Assembly (NCBI RefSeq): GCF_036186745.1 | Contig: NZ_CP108086.1 | Span: 5,828,001-5,892,000, forward strand | Direction of reading: 5' to 3' | Source: Microbispora hainanensis | GTDB taxonomy: Bacteria; Actinomycetota; Actinomycetes; Streptosporangiales; Streptosporangiaceae | DNA: 64,000 bases | Part shown: in pieces, positions 7,814 through 19,941 of the stretch | How positions within the stretch are numbered: position 1 is the stretch's first letter | How the letters are laid out: each line of letters begins with the position of its first letter | Notes under the pieces: generated by a model | What the model was told of the DNA's origin: nothing | What the model saw: only the letters and a program-made list of their open reading frames with translations | Databases searched by the model: none | Position numbers and translations under genes: made by a program

Positions 7814-8989
7814 TCAGCGCCGCGCCCGCGCGGAGCTGCCCGACTTCGCCAGCAGGAGCTCGGTGAACAGGTTCTCCCACTGGGGCATGACGTTCTCCGG
7901 GGCGTACTCCCTGGCGGTGGCCGCCGCGGCGGCGCCCATGCGCAGCCGCAGGTCGCGGTCGGCGATGAGCCGCTTGATGGCCGCGGCGAGGGCGTCCACA
8001 TCCCCGGAGGGCACCAGGATGCCGTCGGTCCCGTCGGTGAGCACGTCGCCGGGGCCGGTCGGGCAGTCGAAGGCCACGATCGGCAACGCGTGGGTCATCG
8101 CCTCGATCATGACCATCGGCAGGCCCTCGAACCGGCTGCTCAGCGCATAGATGGAGGCCCGGGCGAGCTCGTCGTCGAGGCGGTTGGTCCGGCCCATCAA
8201 CGTCACGTGCGCCGACAGGCCGTGCTCGCCGATCAGCCCCCGCAGGGCCGCCTTCCTCGGGCCGGTGCCGAAGACGCGCAGGCGCCACTCCGGGTGTTCC
8301 TTCACCACCTGGGCGAACGCCGGCAGCAGCAGGTCGAAGCCCTTCTGCCTGACCAGGCGTCCGGCGGCGACCACGACCGGATGCTCCTGCCGCGACGGCG
8401 TCTGGTTCGTCGAGTGCACCGCGTTGGGGATGCGGACGATCCGCGCGCCGGGCAGCGCCTGCTCGTACTCGCGCTGGTCGCTGGGGGTGAGCACGGCGAT
8501 CGCGTCGAACGCGCCGTAGTACCGGAGCATCTCCTCGCGCAGCGTGCCGGGGTAGGTGCCGAGGTTCATGTGCTCCTGCGCCACCCGCACGACGTTCTTG
8601 GAGGCACGGCGCGCGGAGATGAGGTTGAGCGCCGGGCGCGTGGTGACGAGGATCCCGTCGTCCACCGAGGACACGTAGTCGATGACCGCCTTCTCGACCC
8701 GCTCGGTGAAGTAGCCCGCGGCGAACTCGCCGTACGGCACGAGCTTGCCGCGCAGCCTCCGCCACACGCGCCGGCCGAGGGAGTCGGCCCGTACGCCGGT
8801 CCGCTGGTCCACCAGCGTGGTGAGCGCGACGTCGGGATGCAGCCGGAACTGCGGCTCGTCACGGCGGCGCACCACGCTGACGATCTCCACCTCGTGGCCG
8901 AGCGCCGCCATCGCGTTCGCCTGGTTGACCACGGTGCGGATCGTGCCGCCCATGCCGTAGGCGTGCAGGAGCATGTAACGGATTCTCAT
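7814..8989 (-). CDS. Glycosyltransferase family 4
   Basis: A predicted 391-residue retaining GT-B glycosyltransferase. MRIRYMLLHAYGMGGTIRTV is the N-terminal Rossmann start with the GGT loop. The C-terminal donor domain has VVAAGRLVRQKGFDLLLPAF, VFGTGP and YALSSRFEGLPMVMIEAM with the conserved EX7E region (FEGLPMVMIE). The start at 8989 follows a strong GGAGGAGAG site and overlaps the sulfotransferase stop by four bases (8986-8989), so the two are translationally coupled. Together they probably build or decorate a sulfated surface glycan or glycolipid. The sugar donor and acceptor cannot be read from sequence. There is no membrane segment; it probably acts at the cytosolic face. Confidence 0.92.
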   Translation of the reverse strand: MRIRYMLLHAYGMGGTIRTVVNQANAMAALGHEVEIVSVVRRRDEPQFRLHPDVALTTLVDQRTGVRADSLGRRVWRRLRGKLVPYGEFAAGYFTERVEKAVIDYVSSVDDGILVTTRPALNLISARRASKNVVRVAQEHMNLGTYPGTLREEMLRYYGAFDAIAVLTPSDQREYEQALPGARIVRIPNAVHSTNQTPSRQEHPVVVAAGRLVRQKGFDLLLPAFAQVVKEHPEWRLRVFGTGPRKAALRGLIGEHGLSAHVTLMGRTNRLDDELARASIYALSSRFEGLPMVMIEAMTHALPIVAFDCPTGPGDVLTDGTDGILVPSGDVDALAAAIKRLIADRDLRLRMGAAAAATAREYAPENVMPQWENLFTELLLAKSGSSARARR

Positions 8990-9888
8990 CGGCTCTCCTC
9001 CTCGGGGAGGTAGCCCCAGCTGCGGCAGATGGGTTTGAGCAGGTCGGGTACCTCGTCCGGCCCGGGCAGGTCCCGTCCCGGCTGCACCGTGCCCGACCGG
9101 ATCTTGTCGCTCCAGTCGCCCAGGCCCTTCTGCACCACCTTCTGCTCGCCGTACGCCAGCATGCCGGGCTCCCACTCAAGCTGGAGGAAGTCGCAGATGG
9201 CGCGGGTGGTCTTCTCCGGCTCGGCGGTCAGGTCCTCGTAGCGCACGGTCAGGCCGGTGAGCGCCTTCCGCGCCCGCTGCACCGCCTTCATGTAGCGCAG
9301 GGCGTCGGCGGCGGCCTCCTCCCGGGTGCGCTTGACGGGGTCGGCCTCATACCAGGAGGCGGCGATCGAGGCGGGGTGGCGCAGCAGGAAGATGTACCGG
9401 GCGTCGGGCCAGCAGGCGGCGATCCGGGCGTATGCGAAGGCGTTGGCGGGGGTCTTGTCCACGATGGTCCGCTTGCCGCTCCGCACCAGCTCGCGGTGGA
9501 GCACCCGGTCCCACAGCATGTGCTCAAGGTCGGCCTGGTTGTGGCCGAGCGCCTCCATGGCCTTGCGGGCCAGCGACGTGCCGAACCCCACGGTCAGCCG
9601 CCTGACGTGCAGCTCGTGCGGGGCGTGCAGGTCGGGGTGGGCGTTCAGGATCGACCGCAGCAGGGTGGAGCCCGACCGCACCGGCGACATGATGAACACC
9701 GGCGCCACCAGAAGGCGGTCGGCGCGAGGGTCGGCGGGAGGACGCACCAGCTCCTCCGGCGCCGCCGGCAGGGCGGGGCTCGCGGGCGACGACGACTGGG
9801 CTGCGGGCCGGACCCGGGTGAGCTGGACTCCCGTGAACCTGACGAGTGCGCCGTTGATCCTCCGCTGCCATGTCATGGCCCGCGACAC
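8986..9888 (-). CDS. PAPS-dependent sulfotransferase
   Basis: A predicted 300-residue sulfotransferase that moves sulfate from PAPS to a hydroxyl or amine. The 5'-phosphosulfate loop is SPVRSGSTLLRSIL and the 3'-phosphate site is YIFLLRHPASIAASW; VRYEDLTAEPEKTTRAICDF is typical of the C-terminal half. GTG 9888 is preferred because GGAAG lies eight bases upstream; ATG 9876, four codons in, lacks a ribosome site. It is the first gene of a two-gene operon with the glycosyltransferase. The first 55 residues are Pro/Ala-rich without a clear signal peptide. The acceptor is unknown; a sugar made by the partner enzyme is a reasonable guess. Confidence 0.9.
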   Translation of the reverse strand: MSRAMTWQRRINGALVRFTGVQLTRVRPAAQSSSPASPALPAAPEELVRPPADPRADRLLVAPVFIMSPVRSGSTLLRSILNAHPDLHAPHELHVRRLTVGFGTSLARKAMEALGHNQADLEHMLWDRVLHRELVRSGKRTIVDKTPANAFAYARIAACWPDARYIFLLRHPASIAASWYEADPVKRTREEAAADALRYMKAVQRARKALTGLTVRYEDLTAEPEKTTRAICDFLQLEWEPGMLAYGEQKVVQKGLGDWSDKIRSGTVQPGRDLPGPDEVPDLLKPICRSWGYLPEEESR

Positions 9889-9964
9889 TACCGGGGCTTC
9901 CGGGGAAATCCCTGAGAATCCGCCCCCTGCTCACCTGTGATCCCACCCTGTCTCACCAGGAGGC

Positions 9965-10474
9965 TTACGGCCTCCGCATGGTCAGCCATCGGCGGGCCGC
10001 GTCCAGGTGGGCGTCGCCCAGACCATCCCGTGGATCGACGGCCACGACCAGGAACTCGCCGACCCCCGGATGGCCGTCCAGGAACTCCAGATCGGCCGGG
10101 CCGAGGTCGTCGTCGAGCCACACGAATGGCCGGCCCCGGACATATTCGGCGACGTGCCAGGTCTTGAGGTTGACGCCGGGCGGGCGGGGAGGGTCGCCGT
10201 CGATCGGGATCACCGGCAGCGGGGGCAGCCCGATCCTGGGGCAGATCTCCGCGTTCGCGCGTTCGCCCCAGGTCGTCGCCCAGGTCAGCGTCGCGCCGGT
10301 CTCCCGGATCAGGGCGGTCAGTTTGGCGCCGTGCCGCGGATCGAGCAGCAGGCGGAACCACTCGCCGTCCGCCACGCACTCGAAGCGGCGGAAACGCGGC
10401 GAGGAGCGCCGCACGGGGTTGAGCACCCCGTCGACGTCCAGCAGCAGCAGCGTCCCGTCCATCACGGCCATCAT
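9965..10474 (-). CDS. HAD-fold protein of the Swiss Army Knife RNA-repair type
   Basis: A predicted 169-residue small HAD-superfamily protein. The N-terminal LLLLDVDGVLNP holds the catalytic DxD, ATLTWATTW fits motif II, and FVWLDDDLG near residue 120 supplies the acidic motif IV. The size and the TWATTW/WLDDD pattern fit the HAD domain linked to RNA repair and known mainly as stand-alone actinobacterial proteins; phosphatase activity on RNA ends is possible but not shown. The start is uncertain: ATG 10474, 10471 and 10462 are all in frame with no clear ribosome site. It follows the xylanase gene on the same strand, with a strong hairpin in between, so it is probably a separate transcript. 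Confidence 0.8.
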   Translation of the reverse strand: MMAVMDGTLLLLDVDGVLNPVRRSSPRFRRFECVADGEWFRLLLDPRHGAKLTALIRETGATLTWATTWGERANAEICPRIGLPPLPVIPIDGDPPRPPGVNLKTWHVAEYVRGRPFVWLDDDLGPADLEFLDGHPGVGEFLVVAVDPRDGLGDAHLDAARRWLTMRRP

Positions 10475-10527
10475 CCCGCCGCCTGCGTCCGCTCCTCCAC
10501 CCGCGGACGCGCGCGGGCCACAACGCG

Positions 10528-10567
10528 AACCGGATCCGGCCGGACATCGTCCGAACCGGATCCGGTT
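10528..10567 (-). terminator. Hairpin downstream of the xylanase gene
   Basis: CCGGATCCGG occurs on both sides of GGACATCGTCC (10529-10565), giving a long GC-rich hairpin with a small asymmetric bulge. It lies between the xylanase stop (10592) and the HAD start (10474) and has no T-run, as is common for actinobacterial terminators. Confidence 0.55.
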
Positions 10568-10591
10568 TCGCCAGGAATCAGGGACCAGGAA

Positions 10592-12061
<1,470 letters not shown>

Positions 12062-12229
12062 TCACGGAAAGAGGACATCCGCGGGATCGGCACCGCGTCC
12101 CGTTATGGAACGCACACCACGAGGGCGTCGCGGACGGCGCCCCCCCGCCACTTCACCACCGACCTGGCAGGGGGAGACCGCCTCGGGGACTCAGTCTGGA
12201 AATCTCCCCGAAATGTGTCAAGGCTCGAC

Positions 12230-12240
12230 TGAAACTTTCG
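12230..12240. promoter_or_regulatory. Operator-like palindrome TGAAACTTTCG
   Basis: GAAACTTTC at 12231-12239 is a near-perfect palindrome, 190 bp upstream of the xylanase start. Inverted repeats of this GAAA/TTTC type are known upstream of actinomycete xylanase genes as LacI-type repressor sites. The same motif occurs in reverse form at 12339. Confidence 0.5.
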
Positions 12241-12338
12241 GGTTCGGTGTTCGACGAATGCGACGTAAATACGTTCCCATGAGTGCTCCTGCCTCCGAAA
12301 ACATGGCAATTGGCGTGCTCTGTGCGGGGGGTCGTCAA

Positions 12339-14165
<1,827 letters not shown>

Positions 14166-14180
14166 CCCCGCACTCGGCAC

Positions 14181-14219
14181 CCGTCGCCGGGGACCGCGCG
14201 AGCACGTCCCCGGCGGCGG
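14181..14219 (+). terminator. Terminator hairpin after the esterase
   Basis: CCGTCGCCGGGGAC (14181-14194) pairs with GTCCCCGGCGGCGG (14206-14219) across an 11-base loop: 14 pairs with one G-T wobble. It begins 15 bases after the esterase stop and lies before the end of the convergent phosphatase gene, so it may serve both strands. Confidence 0.7.
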
Positions 14220-14269
14220 ATGACGGTCCTGCCGTTCAGGCCCGGAGCTGGAGTGCCGCGCCGTACGGG

Positions 14270-15502
14270 TCAGGGACGGAGCTTCTCGTGCGCGTTGCCG
14301 TGCCACTCGACCAGCAGCACGGTGGCGTCGTCGTGCAGCTGGTTGTCGTGATAGTCCATAACGGTCCGGATCAGGCGGCGCAAGGTCTCGGGCACCGGCA
14401 GCCCGGCGGCGTTCTGCTTGATCATGAACTCGACGAACCGGCCGAGGCCGAACTCGCCGCTGTCGGGGCTGCGCATCTCGGTGATGCCGTCGGTGTAGAG
14501 GAGCAGCCGGTCGCCGGGCTCCAACTGTTCCTGGCAGGGCACGACGGGCAGGCCGAGGTCGAGCCCCATCGGGTGGGCGGGCGGGCAGTTCAGAGTGGAC
14601 GTCCACCGGCCGCTGCGGATCAGCACCGGCGCGTGGTGACCACGGTTGACCCAGGTGAACAGGCCGGAGCCGAGGTCGAGGTCGCCGATGATCCCGGTGA
14701 CGAAGCGGTCGCCCCGGCCGAACTCGTCGATCAGGACCCGCTCGATCTCCTCGCTGTTGCGTACCAGGCTCATGCCCTGCCGCCGGTGGTTGCGGCAGGC
14801 GGCCACGGCGAGGTTCGCGGTCAGCCCGGCGGCCACGTCGTGGCCCATCGCGTCGAAGACGGCCATATGCGCCATCGAGCCGGAAGTGGAGTAGTCGAAG
14901 GCGTCGCCGCCGATCTCGTACGCCGGCTCCAGCACCGCGCCGATGGTCACCGCCGGCGTGGCGAAGGTCAGCGGCGGCATGAGGTTCCACTGCATCTCGG
15001 CCGCCACGTTCATCGGCCGGCTGCGCACCAGTTGCGCGTGACAGTCGCTGAACGAGCGCGTGCTGACGATGATCAGCGCGATGAGGGACGCGATGTGCCG
15101 CATGCGCTCCCCGGTGTCGTCGCCCTCCGACACGGGGGTCATGCGGAGCACGCCGAGGCGCTCGGTGCCGTCCAGCACGGGGACCCACCACCGGACGGGG
15201 CCGTCGCCCTCCGAACCGCCCCGCAGCATGCGCACCTCCTGCAGGGCGTGCCCGGCGAGCGTGGTGTCGATCTTCAGCTCCTCCGGCTGGGCGTCGTCCC
15301 CGCCGGGGCCGCACAACCGGCGCAGCACGCTCTGCTGCAGGTCGGCCAGATAGACGGCGATCTCCTCGAAGCCCGCCTCGCGCTTGTGCCGGTCCACCAG
15401 CGACGGGATGTCCTCGAACGCCACCAGATGGCTGCCGTCCAGCATGCCCGTCAGCGCGCGCAGCAGCCCACGATCGTGAGAAGGGGGGATGCCCTGCTCC
15501 AT
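14270..15502 (-). CDS. PP2C-type serine/threonine phosphatase, RsbU/SpoIIE class
   Basis: A predicted 410-residue signalling phosphatase. Residues 1-160 look like a degenerate sensor domain, perhaps GAF-like. The C-terminal SpoIIE domain (about 170-405) has AEMQWNLMPPLTFATPAVTI at its start, EPAYEIGGDAFDYS with the metal-binding GGD, VFDAMGHDVAAGL with the D-x-M-GHD motif, HHAPVLIRSG, LLLYTDGITEMR and HDDATVLLVEW. All metal-binding aspartates expected for PP2C are visible. In actinobacteria such enzymes dephosphorylate anti-sigma antagonists and so adjust stress or developmental sigma factors. No anti-sigma, antagonist or sigma gene is next to it, so the partner must lie elsewhere. There is no signal peptide or membrane helix; it is probably cytosolic. 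Confidence 0.92.
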   Translation of the reverse strand: MEQGIPPSHDRGLLRALTGMLDGSHLVAFEDIPSLVDRHKREAGFEEIAVYLADLQQSVLRRLCGPGGDDAQPEELKIDTTLAGHALQEVRMLRGGSEGDGPVRWWVPVLDGTERLGVLRMTPVSEGDDTGERMRHIASLIALIIVSTRSFSDCHAQLVRSRPMNVAAEMQWNLMPPLTFATPAVTIGAVLEPAYEIGGDAFDYSTSGSMAHMAVFDAMGHDVAAGLTANLAVAACRNHRRQGMSLVRNSEEIERVLIDEFGRGDRFVTGIIGDLDLGSGLFTWVNRGHHAPVLIRSGRWTSTLNCPPAHPMGLDLGLPVVPCQEQLEPGDRLLLYTDGITEMRSPDSGEFGLGRFVEFMIKQNAAGLPVPETLRRLIRTVMDYHDNQLHDDATVLLVEWHGNAHEKLRP

Positions 15503-15777
15503 CTGCCCACCCCCGTGGTCCTCCGCCGCCTGCCCACCGATGTGCCACTACCCCTGGTGGGAGCCCGGACACCACGACGATCCGGGCACGTCGGGGACCC
15601 GGTGGCGCTCATCGGAGGCGGGCTCCCGGCCGTCCCTCGCCGGGATGCCGCCCGTCCCTCGCTCCGATCACCTGTCGTCCAGCCACCTGTCGTCCGGCGC
15701 TGGACGGCCGGGGCGTACGAATGACCGGCCTTTGCGAGGATGAATGAAGGCCACACGACGGGGGCAGGTGAGCGGTC

Positions 15778-16044
15778 ATGCGCGATCCGCAGGCCGGGGG
15801 GACCGGCGGACAACAGCGAGGGCACGTGGGAGGAGACGCGGACGTGGTGACGGAAAGATCAGGAGCGCGGGACGCGCGGGGCGCCTCGCCCGAGCCGCTG
15901 ACGCCGGAGCCGGACGACGGGGGCCTGGAGGAGATGATCGGCGACGCGTCCGACATCGAGACGCCGGCCGAGGAGACGCCCCCGCCGACCGGGTCCGAGT
16001 CGGCGATGCCCGAGCCCGAGCCCGACGTCGGCCCGACGTCCTGA
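15778..16044 (+). CDS. Small acidic low-complexity protein, unknown
   Basis: An 88-residue frame from ATG 15778 with an AGGTGAG ribosome site eight bases upstream. The second half is rich in Glu, Asp, Pro and Ser (EPLTPEPDDGGLEEMIGDAS, then PEPEPDVGPTS) and is likely disordered. I recognise no family. A shorter product from GTG 15844 (MTERSGARDARG) is possible. There is no signal peptide or membrane segment. It is divergent from the SpoIIE-type phosphatase across 275 bp, in which I see nothing beyond a doubled CACCTGTCGTCC. The correct ribosome site and codon bias favour a real gene, but weakly. Confidence 0.5.
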   Translation: MRDPQAGGTGGQQRGHVGGDADVVTERSGARDARGASPEPLTPEPDDGGLEEMIGDASDIETPAEETPPPTGSESAMPEPEPDVGPTS

Positions 16045-16083
16045 GCCGCTCCGGCTCCGCCCGGCCGCGCCGCCCGGCGGGTG

Positions 16084-16270
16084 TCAGACGGCGCCGGCCT
16101 GGGAGCCTCCGGTGTAGCCGAGCCGGCGGTCCTGCTCGTGCTCCTGGCGGGTCCACTGACCGGTCACCGCGTCCGCCTCGGCGAAGTGCTTCCCGACACG
16201 GGTCCCGTACCGGGCCTCCAGGTCCCGCAGCAGCTCACATGCGGGCCACCTCGCTGATCGAGTGCTCCAC
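16084..16270 (-). pseudogene. Small frameshifted ORF, unknown
   Basis: Reading from GTG 16270 gives VEHSISEVARM followed at once by a stop. Shifting frame there continues as ELLRDLEARYGTRVGKHFAE, then QEHEQDRRLGYTGGSQAGAV to a stop at 16084. The two halves read together as one plausible short helical protein of about 60 residues. I take this as a small gene broken by a one- or two-base change, or a remnant of a larger one. No family is recognised. A sequencing error is also possible. Confidence 0.35.
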
Positions 16271-16325
16271 GGCCGCAGCCTAATCACTGGACCTTCTCGT
16301 TACGTCGACTTCTAGCGTCGGCGGC

Positions 16326-17290
16326 ATGAGCACGCATCAGCCCTTCACCATCGCCGGTGTCCGTGTCTTCGGCGGCCGCGGCCTGATCTCCGGTGTGACG
16401 CACGTCCGCGTCAGCGACGGCCGTATCGCCGCCGTGGGGAACGAGTTCGTGACGCGGCCGGGCGACGAGGTGATCGACGGGTCCGGCGGGACCCTCCTGC
16501 CCGGCCTCGTCGACGCGCACGTCCACCTGCTCCCGGGGTGCACGCAGTTGGCGGCCCTGTTCGGCGTGACCACCGTCGTCGACATGTTCAGCAAGCCCGA
16601 GATCATCGATCCCGAGCGTGCCGCGGTCGCCGTCTCGGAACGCGGCCGGGGGCCGTCCTCGCCGACATACGCACGTCGAGCGTCGGCGCGACCGCTCCGG
16701 GCGGGCACCCCACGATCGCGTACGCGCCCTTCCCCTACGTGACCGGACCTCGGGACGCGGCGTCCTTCGTCGCCGGCAGGGTCGCCGAGGGGGCGACGCA
16801 GCGGATCCGGGACGTGTGGGTGCTCGGCCGGCGCGTCGATCCGCGCGCCTACGCCGGCGGTGAGGCCGAGCGCGAAGGCGTGCGCCGGCAGCGGGATTCG
16901 GCGGAGAAGATCGTCAAGGCGATCGGGGAGAGCCTGCCCGCCTTCCCCGCGCCGCACGAGGTGCGGCGCGACGACGGGGAACCGCTGGGCCGGGTGGTGC
17001 CGACGGCCGGAGGCTGGCAGGCGGTGACGATCTTCGGTGTGCCGCTCGGCGGCCCGGCAGGCCGGGACGACGCCGTCCGCATCCTGCATGACCGGGGGCT
17101 CGCCTGCCTCGCGGAGCCATGGTGGGCCCGTGTCGGCGACGACGCCGCCTGGCGGGAGGCCAGGATCGTCGAGGCCGCCCCAGACCGGGTCCGGCTGCGC
17201 TGGAGCGACCCGTTGGCCGATCAGCCGCCGTCCGGGGAGTGGTTCGGCCTCGACGACGTGGACCTTTCGCCGGACCCGCCCGCCTGCTGA
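16326..17290 (+). pseudogene. Decayed amidohydrolase joined to an unknown C-terminal domain
   Basis: ATG 16326 opens a good amidohydrolase start: GVRVFGGRGLISGVTHVRVS, IDGSGGTLLPGLVDAHVHLL with the metal-binding HxH, and FGVTTVVDMFSKPEI. Near 16640 the frame is lost. The sequence resumes one frame over as VLADIRTSSVGATAPGGHPT, then APFPYVTGPRDAASFVAGRV, as expected in the same enzyme. After VAEGA at about 16797 the remaining two thirds, including the other metal ligands, is missing. It is followed by IRDVWVLGRRVDPRAYAGGE, then a tail with TIFGVPLGGPAGRDDAVRIL and GEWFGLDDVDLSP, which resembles uncharacterised actinobacterial proteins. So at least one frameshift and one deletion have fused pieces of one or two genes. 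It converges on glpK with 12 bases between stops. Confidence 0.7.
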
Positions 17291-17302
17291 CCCCGCCCGG
17301 CG

Positions 17303-18814
17303 TCAGCCGGCCGTGGGCTTGATCCAGTCGAAGGCGCGCTCGACCGCCCGCCGCCAGTTGTCGTACTCCTCCTCGCGCCGTGCCGGGTCCATCGCCGGCG
17401 TCCACTGGGCGGCGCGGTGCCAGTTGCGCCGCAGGCCCTCCAGGTCGGGCCAGTATCCGACGGCGAGCCCGGCGGCGTACGCCGCGCCGAGAGAGACGGT
17501 CTCCGCGACCATGGGCCGCACCACGGGCACGTCCAGCACGTCGGCGATGAACTGCATGAGCAGGTTGTCGGAGGTCATGCCGCCGTCGACCTTGAGCGTG
17601 GTGAGCGCGATGCCCGCGTCGGCGTTCATGGCGTCCACCACCTCGCGGGTCTGCCAGCCCGTGGCCTCCAGCACGGCGCGGGCGAGATGGCCCTTGGTGA
17701 TGTACGAGGTGAGCCCGACGATGACGCCGCGGGCCTCACTGCGCCAGTGGGGCGCGAACAGCCCGGAGAACGCCGGGACGATGTAGCAGCCGCCGTTGTC
17801 TTCGACCGTGCGGGCCAGGGTCTCGATCTCCGGGGCGGTGCTGATGATCCCGAGCCGGTCCCTGAACCACTGCACGAGCGCGCCGGTGATCGCGATGGAG
17901 CCCTCCAGGGCGTACACCGCGGGCTGGTCGCCGATCTGGTAGCCGACCGTGGTGAGCAGGCCGTGGGTGGAGGCGACCGGCTCGGTGCCGGTGTTGAGCA
18001 GCAGGAATGCGCCGGTGCCGTAGGTGCACTTGGCCTCGCCGCGGTGGAAGCAGGTCTGCCCGAACAGCGCGGCCTGCTGGTCGCCGAGCGCGGCGGAGAT
18101 CCGCACGCCGGGCAGGACCCGCCGCGCCGTGCCGTACGTCTCGCTGGACGGGCGGATCTCCGGCAGCATCGCGCGGGGGATGCCGAAGAAGCCGAGCAGC
18201 ACCGGGTCCCAGTCGAGGTCGCGAAGGTTCATCAGAAGGGTGCGGCTGGCGTTGGTCACGTCGGTGACGTGGACGCCGCCGTCCGGGCCGCCGGTGAGGT
18301 TCCAGATGAGCCAGCTCTCCATCGTGCCGAACAGTACGTCGCCGCGCTCGGCGCGCTCGCGCAGCCCGGGGATGTCGTCCAGCAGCCAGCGGACGGTGGG
18401 GGCGGAGAAGTACGTGGCCAGGGGCAGGCCGCAGCGCTCGCGCACCACGTGCGCGTCGGGGCGGCGGGACAGCTCGTCGACCATCGTGTCGGTCCGGGTG
18501 TCCTGCCAGACGACGGCGGGGGCGACAGGGACGCCGGTGTGCCGGTCCCACAGCACCGTCGTCTCCCGCTGGTTGGCGATGCCGACGGCGGCGACCTCGC
18601 CGGGCCCGATGCCCGCCTGGGCGAGCGCCTCGGGGCCGATCCGCTCAAGGTTGCGCCAGATCTCGACGGCGTCGTGCTCGACCCAGCCGGGACGGGGGAA
18701 GTGCTGCTTGTGCTCCCGCTGCGTCACCGAGACCAGCCGGCCGCGCTGGTCGAACAGGATGCACCGGGTCGAAGTGGTGCCTTGGTCGATGGACATCACA
18801 TAACGCTGGGTCAC
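17303..18814 (-). CDS. glpK: Glycerol kinase (first of two)
   Basis: A predicted 503-residue FGGY-family kinase that phosphorylates glycerol to glycerol-3-phosphate with ATP. It starts [20 protein letters not shown] (the phosphate-1 loop), and has [57 protein letters not shown] and [14 protein letters not shown], all expected in GlpK, at full family length. It lies downstream of the IclR gene on the same strand, 47 bp apart, probably in one transcript. A second, divergent copy at 20826 is clearly a paralogue: it shares most motifs but differs throughout (for instance [10 protein letters not shown] against [10 protein letters not shown]). Which is the main glycerol kinase is unclear; this one might act on another polyol or under other control. 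Confidence 0.95.
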   Translation of the reverse strand: MTQRYVMSIDQGTTSTRCILFDQRGRLVSVTQREHKQHFPRPGWVEHDAVEIWRNLERIGPEALAQAGIGPGEVAAVGIANQRETTVLWDRHTGVPVAPAVVWQDTRTDTMVDELSRRPDAHVVRERCGLPLATYFSAPTVRWLLDDIPGLRERAERGDVLFGTMESWLIWNLTGGPDGGVHVTDVTNASRTLLMNLRDLDWDPVLLGFFGIPRAMLPEIRPSSETYGTARRVLPGVRISAALGDQQAALFGQTCFHRGEAKCTYGTGAFLLLNTGTEPVASTHGLLTTVGYQIGDQPAVYALEGSIAITGALVQWFRDRLGIISTAPEIETLARTVEDNGGCYIVPAFSGLFAPHWRSEARGVIVGLTSYITKGHLARAVLEATGWQTREVVDAMNADAGIALTTLKVDGGMTSDNLLMQFIADVLDVPVVRPMVAETVSLGAAYAAGLAVGYWPDLEGLRRNWHRAAQWTPAMDPARREEEYDNWRRAVERAFDWIKPTAG

Positions 18815-18861
18815 GGCGGCCTACCTTCTGGCGGCTGAAGCGGTGTGGGGGGTGGAGAGGG

Positions 18862-19653
18862 TCACCAGCGGGAGGCGCCGAGGTCGCGGGAGACCGCCCG
18901 CGCCGCGTCGCGCACATAACCCACCAGGTCGGGGCGGGGACGCCCGCCGGAGTCGCAGATCCGCTCGGTGGCGCCGGAGATGCCCATCGCGCCCACCACG
19001 AGACCTCCGTACCCCCGGATCGGGGCGGCCACCCCAGCCTCGCCCATGCCGGCCTCGTCGACATCCGACGCCCAGCCGTGCTCGCGCACGGTCGCGAGCA
19101 TGCGCGACATCTCCCGGTGCGTCCGCACGGTGCGGCGGGTGAACTGCTCGAGCTCCCCGTCCTGTGAGGCGTCGTGTGAGGCGTCGTGCAGTGCGGCGGC
19201 CGCGTTGGCGTCGTAGGCGAGCAGCACCTTGCCGATCGCCGTGGCGTGCATGGGCATGAGCATGCCGACGTCGAGCGTCTGCAGGCTGTCGTCGGGCCGG
19301 AAGACATGGTGGACGACCAGGACCTTGCCCTGGAGGTGGGTGCCGATCCGCACCGCCTCGCCACTGCGCGCGGCCAGGGCGTCGGCCCAGTTGATCGCCC
19401 GGGAGCGGAGCTCGTTCACGTCGAGATAGCTGGTGCCCAGGTGCAGCAGCGCCGCGCCGAGCTGGTATTTGCCCGTGGCCTCGTCCTGCTCGACGAAGCC
19501 GACGAGCTGGAGCGTGCGCAGGATGCCGTGCGCCGTGCCGCGGGCCAGTCCCAGGGAGTTCGCGATCTCGGTGAGGCCGAGCCGCCCCGATCCCTGGGCG
19601 AGCAGCCGCAGGATCGCGGCGGCGCGTTCGATGGACTGGACCGGACCTGGCAC
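18862..19653 (-). CDS. IclR-family regulator of the glycerol genes
   Basis: A predicted 263-residue regulator. The N-terminal winged helix (about 5-65) is SIERAAAILRLLAQGSGRLG, then LTEIANSLGLARGTAHGILR. The C-terminal IclR effector domain includes MPMHATAIGKVLLA, GWASDVDEAGMGEAGVAAPI and GISGATERI. Actinobacterial IclR proteins of the GylR/GlpR type control glycerol use in response to glycerol or its phosphate. GTG 19653 is used because TAGGAT (complement of 19661-19666) ends seven bases before it, with TTGTCG 18 bases further upstream, which suggests a leaderless message. A perfect inverted repeat overlaps that promoter and suggests autoregulation. A short internal duplication encodes HDASHDAS near residue 160. 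Confidence 0.93.
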   Translation of the reverse strand: MPGPVQSIERAAAILRLLAQGSGRLGLTEIANSLGLARGTAHGILRTLQLVGFVEQDEATGKYQLGAALLHLGTSYLDVNELRSRAINWADALAARSGEAVRIGTHLQGKVLVVHHVFRPDDSLQTLDVGMLMPMHATAIGKVLLAYDANAAAALHDASHDASQDGELEQFTRRTVRTHREMSRMLATVREHGWASDVDEAGMGEAGVAAPIRGYGGLVVGAMGISGATERICDSGGRPRPDLVGYVRDAARAVSRDLGASRW

Positions 19654-19660
19654 GTTCCGG

Positions 19661-19697
19661 ATCCTAGCGATGTCGAATGGTGTTCGACAATGCCGAC
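19661..19697 (-). promoter_or_regulatory. IclR promoter with overlapping operator
   Basis: On the minus strand TTGTCG-N18-TAGGAT ends seven bases before GTG 19653. Overlapping the spacer is the perfect inverted repeat TGTCGAA-N5-TTCGACA (19671-19689), which runs into the 18-base sequence GTGTTCGACAATGCCGAC (19680-19697). A protein bound here would block the promoter. Confidence 0.6.
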
Positions 19698-19818
19698 ACC
19701 TGGCCGGACATAGGGCGTTGAGCTGGTGAAAGATCTTCGGTCAGGGGATGGGTTTGCGCGAAATGTGGTTGTTCGCGTCATACCCGGGGAGCGTAGTACG
19801 CGGTTCTCAATGTGACCA

Positions 19819-19836
19819 GTGTTCGACAATGCCGAC
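19819..19836 (+). promoter_or_regulatory. Second copy of the 18-base IclR-site candidate
   Basis: GTGTTCGACAATGCCGAC is an exact repeat of 19680-19697, 139 bases away on the same strand and 105 bases upstream of glpF. Two exact copies in one 288 bp divergent region suggest that the IclR protein controls both directions. The rest of the gap shows a possible promoter near TTTAACGTCC (about 19866) but nothing firm. Confidence 0.6.
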
Positions 19837-19941
19837 GATCATTCGTTGACGCTCCCTTGGGCGGCGTTTAACGTCCGGACGACCGGCAGTGCTCACAGCG
19901 GGCACTTCCGGATGTGACGGGCGCGGTCAAGGAGGAGACAC

